In this document: piece by piece, positions 62,275 through 64,000 of the stretch
How the letters are laid out: each line of letters opens with the position of its first letter
How positions within the stretch are numbered: the stretch's first letter is position 1
Source: Meiothermus cerbereus DSM 11376
GTDB taxonomy: Bacteria; Deinococcota; Deinococci; Deinococcales; Thermaceae
DNA length: 64,000 nt
Direction: 5' to 3'
NCBI RefSeq assembly: GCF_000620065.1
Contig: NZ_JHVI01000023.1
Span: 1 to 64,000, forward strand
Made by a program: the position numbers and the translations under genes
The notes under the pieces: generated by a model
The model's input: the letters and a program-made list of their open reading frames with translations, nothing else
What the model was told of the DNA's origin: nothing
Database searches by the model: none

Positions 62275-63401
62275 CACGCACCTCCTACCAGCGCCCGGGT
62301 GGGCGCATGGGTGATCTCGCCTTGGTGGGTCAGAAGAGCCCCTGCCAGAATTTCGTCGCCCCAGTCGGGCGCAAGCTGCCCATCTTTGATAAGCAGCTTG
62401 GATAGGTTGTAGAGGTTTTTGGCGTACATCTCGCTGGCGTGCACCGAAAGCGCACTGGGCAGGTTCAAAGGCCCCACCACCCTGACCCCGCCGACCTCGA
62501 GGGTCTGTCCAGGCTGGGTTAGCTCGCAGTTGCCACCAGACTCAGCAGCCAGGTCTACAATCACCGCGCCAGGGCTCATGCGCTCCACCATGTCTTTGGT
62601 AATGAGGATGGGCGCTTTGCGGCCCGGAATCTGGGCGGTGGTGATCACCGCATCCATGCTGCCCACTTCTTTGGCCAGGGCCTCGTGCTGAATTTTCTTT
62701 TCTTCTTCGGTTAGCTCGCGGGCATAGCCCCCTTCGCCCTCGGCGCTGATGGGCAGCTCAATCACCTTGGCCCCCAGCGAAAGGGCCTGCTCGGCAGCGG
62801 CTTTGCGCACATCGTAGGCCCAGACGTTAGCCCCCAGGCGGCGCGCAGTGGCGATGGCCTGCAAGCCCGCCACCCCCACACCCATCACCATCACCTTGGC
62901 CGGACGGATGGTACCAGCGGCCGTGGTGAGCATGGGGAAGAAGCGGCTGCTCTCGCGGGCCGCAATCAGGGCCGCCACGTACCCGGCCACGGTGGCCTGG
63001 GAAGACAGCACATCCATGCTCTGGGCACGGGTGATGCGGGGCACCAGCTCCATAGCCAGGGCGGAAATCTTGCCCGTAGCCATGGCCTGCACCCGCGACG
63101 GGTTGCGGTGGGGGTACATCAGGCCCGCCACAATGGTACCGGGCTCGAGCTGGGCCAGGTCAGGCTCTTCCAGGGGCTGCACGGTAAACACCACCTGTGC
63201 ACCTTTGAATAGCTGGTCTCTGGTAACCACGTCAGCCCCAGCGTTGCGGTAAGCGTCGTCGCTGTAGTAGGCCTGGGCGCCTGCGCCCGTCTCGAGGCGT
63301 ACCGCCCAGCCTTCCTTGATCAGACGGCCCACTATCTCTGGCGTAAGCGCCACCCGGCGTTCGCCCGGGGCGGTCTCTTTGGGAACTGCGATTAAAACCA
63401 T
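62274..63401 (-). CDS. pntA1: NAD(P) transhydrogenase subunit alpha part 1 (NAD-binding)
   Basis: 375 residues, the soluble dI domain related to alanine dehydrogenase. PKETAPGERRVALTPE at the N-terminus, the VMVMGVGVAGLQAIATARRLGA Rossmann motif and the mobile loop region EGEGGYARELTEEE. GGAGG precedes ATG 63401; the open frame further upstream shadows the divergent SDR. Confidence 0.95.
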   Translation of the reverse strand: MVLIAVPKETAPGERRVALTPEIVGRLIKEGWAVRLETGAGAQAYYSDDAYRNAGADVVTRDQLFKGAQVVFTVQPLEEPDLAQLEPGTIVAGLMYPHRNPSRVQAMATGKISALAMELVPRITRAQSMDVLSSQATVAGYVAALIAARESSRFFPMLTTAAGTIRPAKVMVMGVGVAGLQAIATARRLGANVWAYDVRKAAAEQALSLGAKVIELPISAEGEGGYARELTEEEKKIQHEALAKEVGSMDAVITTAQIPGRKAPILITKDMVERMSPGAVIVDLAAESGGNCELTQPGQTLEVGGVRVVGPLNLPSALSVHASEMYAKNLYNLSKLLIKDGQLAPDWGDEILAGALLTHQGEITHAPTRALVGGA

Positions 63402-63454
63402 TGAACCTCCTATAAAAAACGTGCCGCAGCGTTGGTATACCTTCTCCGCAGGGA

Positions 63455-63482
63455 AGTATACCAGTGTGGGAATAGAGAGCAA
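63455..63482 (-). promoter_or_regulatory. Promoter of the pnt operon, with GGTATACC elements
   Basis: TTGCTC and TATACT lie 16 bases apart on the minus strand. The palindromic core GTATACC occurs here and GGTATACC again at 63434-63441, the same core as in the leuC operator. Confidence 0.65.
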
Positions 63483-63499
63483 CGTCCCGTTCCAAACAG

Positions 63500-63529
63500 T
63501 TGACCTTAGTTCGCCCACATCAATACAAT
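63500..63529 (+). promoter_or_regulatory. Promoter of the terminal SDR gene
   Basis: TTGACC and TACAAT are 18 bases apart, 27 bases before the GTG start, diverging from the pnt promoter. Confidence 0.65.
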
Positions 63530-63555
63530 CACTTTTGTTCAGATAAGGAGCGCTT

Positions 63556-64000
63556 GTGGATTTCCAGGGAAAAGTGGTGGTCGTGACCGGGGGCGCTTCG
63601 GGCATGGGGGAAGCTACGGCACGAGAGTTTGCTCGTTCAGGCGCCCACGTGGTGATTGTGGATCGCAACCAGGAGCGCGCCCCACAGATCGCCAGTGAGA
63701 TCGACGCAGGGGCCCAGGTTGGGGATGTGAGCGATTCGGCTTTTTGCAACGCGGTGGTAGCAGATACCCTGGCCCGGTACGGTCGGCTCGATGTGCTGGT
63801 CAATGCAGCAGGCATCATCGTGCGGGCCAGCGGCGAGGAGACCAGCGACGAGCAGTGGCAGCGCATCATGGCCGTGAACGTGAGCGGCACCTTCTTTATG
63901 TGCCGGGCTGCCATCAAAGCCATGAAACCCCAGGGCAGCGGCGCCATCGTCAATTTTGGCTCCATCTGGGGCGAGCTGGGGGCCGCTGGGGTGGCCGCCT
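63556..64000 (+). CDS. SDR-family oxidoreductase, 5' part
   Basis: At least 148 residues, cut by the window end. Reads VDFQGKVVVVTGGASGMG with the cofactor motif TGGASGMG, NAAG in the middle and a Ser-containing NFGSIWGE; the catalytic Tyr lies beyond the edge. Substrate unknown. Start GTG 63556 follows AAGGAG at five bases. Confidence 0.85.
   Translation, partial: MDFQGKVVVVTGGASGMGEATAREFARSGAHVVIVDRNQERAPQIASEIDAGAQVGDVSDSAFCNAVVADTLARYGRLDVLVNAAGIIVRASGEETSDEQWQRIMAVNVSGTFFMCRAAIKAMKPQGSGAIVNFGSIWGELGAAGVAA

Overview
The window looks like a chromosomal segment of a thermophilic bacterium of the family Thermaceae, most probably Meiothermus or a close relative. This is inferred from three things. 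The 14 complex I genes stand in the same order as in Thermus thermophilus (nqo7-6-5-4-2-1-3-8-9-10-11-12-13-14) and the products read as close relatives. Coding is GC-rich with a striking excess of the hexamer CTCGAG. Many first genes have a TANNNT -10 box 6 to 8 bases before the start codon, the leaderless arrangement known from Deinococcus-Thermus. No tRNA, rRNA, CRISPR array or prophage was seen.

Layout. 1-320: right end of an IS5-type insertion sequence. 344-2400: glyS behind a T-box leader, followed by a small Cys-rich protein. 2.5-8.6 kb: Uma2-type nuclease, ClpC-type unfoldase, SDR, folA-thyA and an FAD oxidoreductase. 8.8-12.1 kb: a lower-GC alpha/beta hydrolase, miaB and a phosphotransferase. 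12.2-18.8 kb: branched-chain amino acid genes leuC, leuD, leuB and ilvD, with a Uma2 gene and a small membrane protein inserted between leuC and leuD. A strong promoter with a perfect palindrome, a 16-residue leader peptide with tandem CTA Leu codons, and an attenuator precede leuC. 18.8-23.9 kb: small hypothetical genes, an MDR oxidoreductase facing its likely TetR regulator across two operators, a TrmJ-like methyltransferase and an orphan histidine kinase. 24.0-39.6 kb: the nqo operon on the minus strand. 40.1-44.8 kb: a GAF-GGDEF-EAL protein, a PaaK-like ligase, a zinc-ribbon protein and a membrane protein.

44.9-56.9 kb holds a reductive pyrimidine-catabolism cluster on the minus strand: preT and preA (uracil to dihydrouracil), a dihydropyrimidinase/hydantoinase, an M20 carbamoyl-amino-acid hydrolase, an NMT1-type ABC importer, a LysE-type exporter and a PucR regulator. 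Its leader contains what reads as a PyrR-binding hairpin, antiterminator and terminator. 57.0-60.1 kb: two small genes and lon behind a HAIR-type HspR operator. 60.2-63.4 kb: a hypothetical gene and the pyridine nucleotide transhydrogenase genes. From 63.56 kb a divergent SDR runs off the window.

Most unusual points: Nqo14 carries about 265 extra C-terminal residues with tandem bacterial Ig-like repeats; Nqo3 has lost all four cysteines of cluster N7; and a PyrR-type attenuator apparently sits on a catabolic operon. Two small membrane-protein genes (50 and 40 codons) are proposed from context and promoter evidence.
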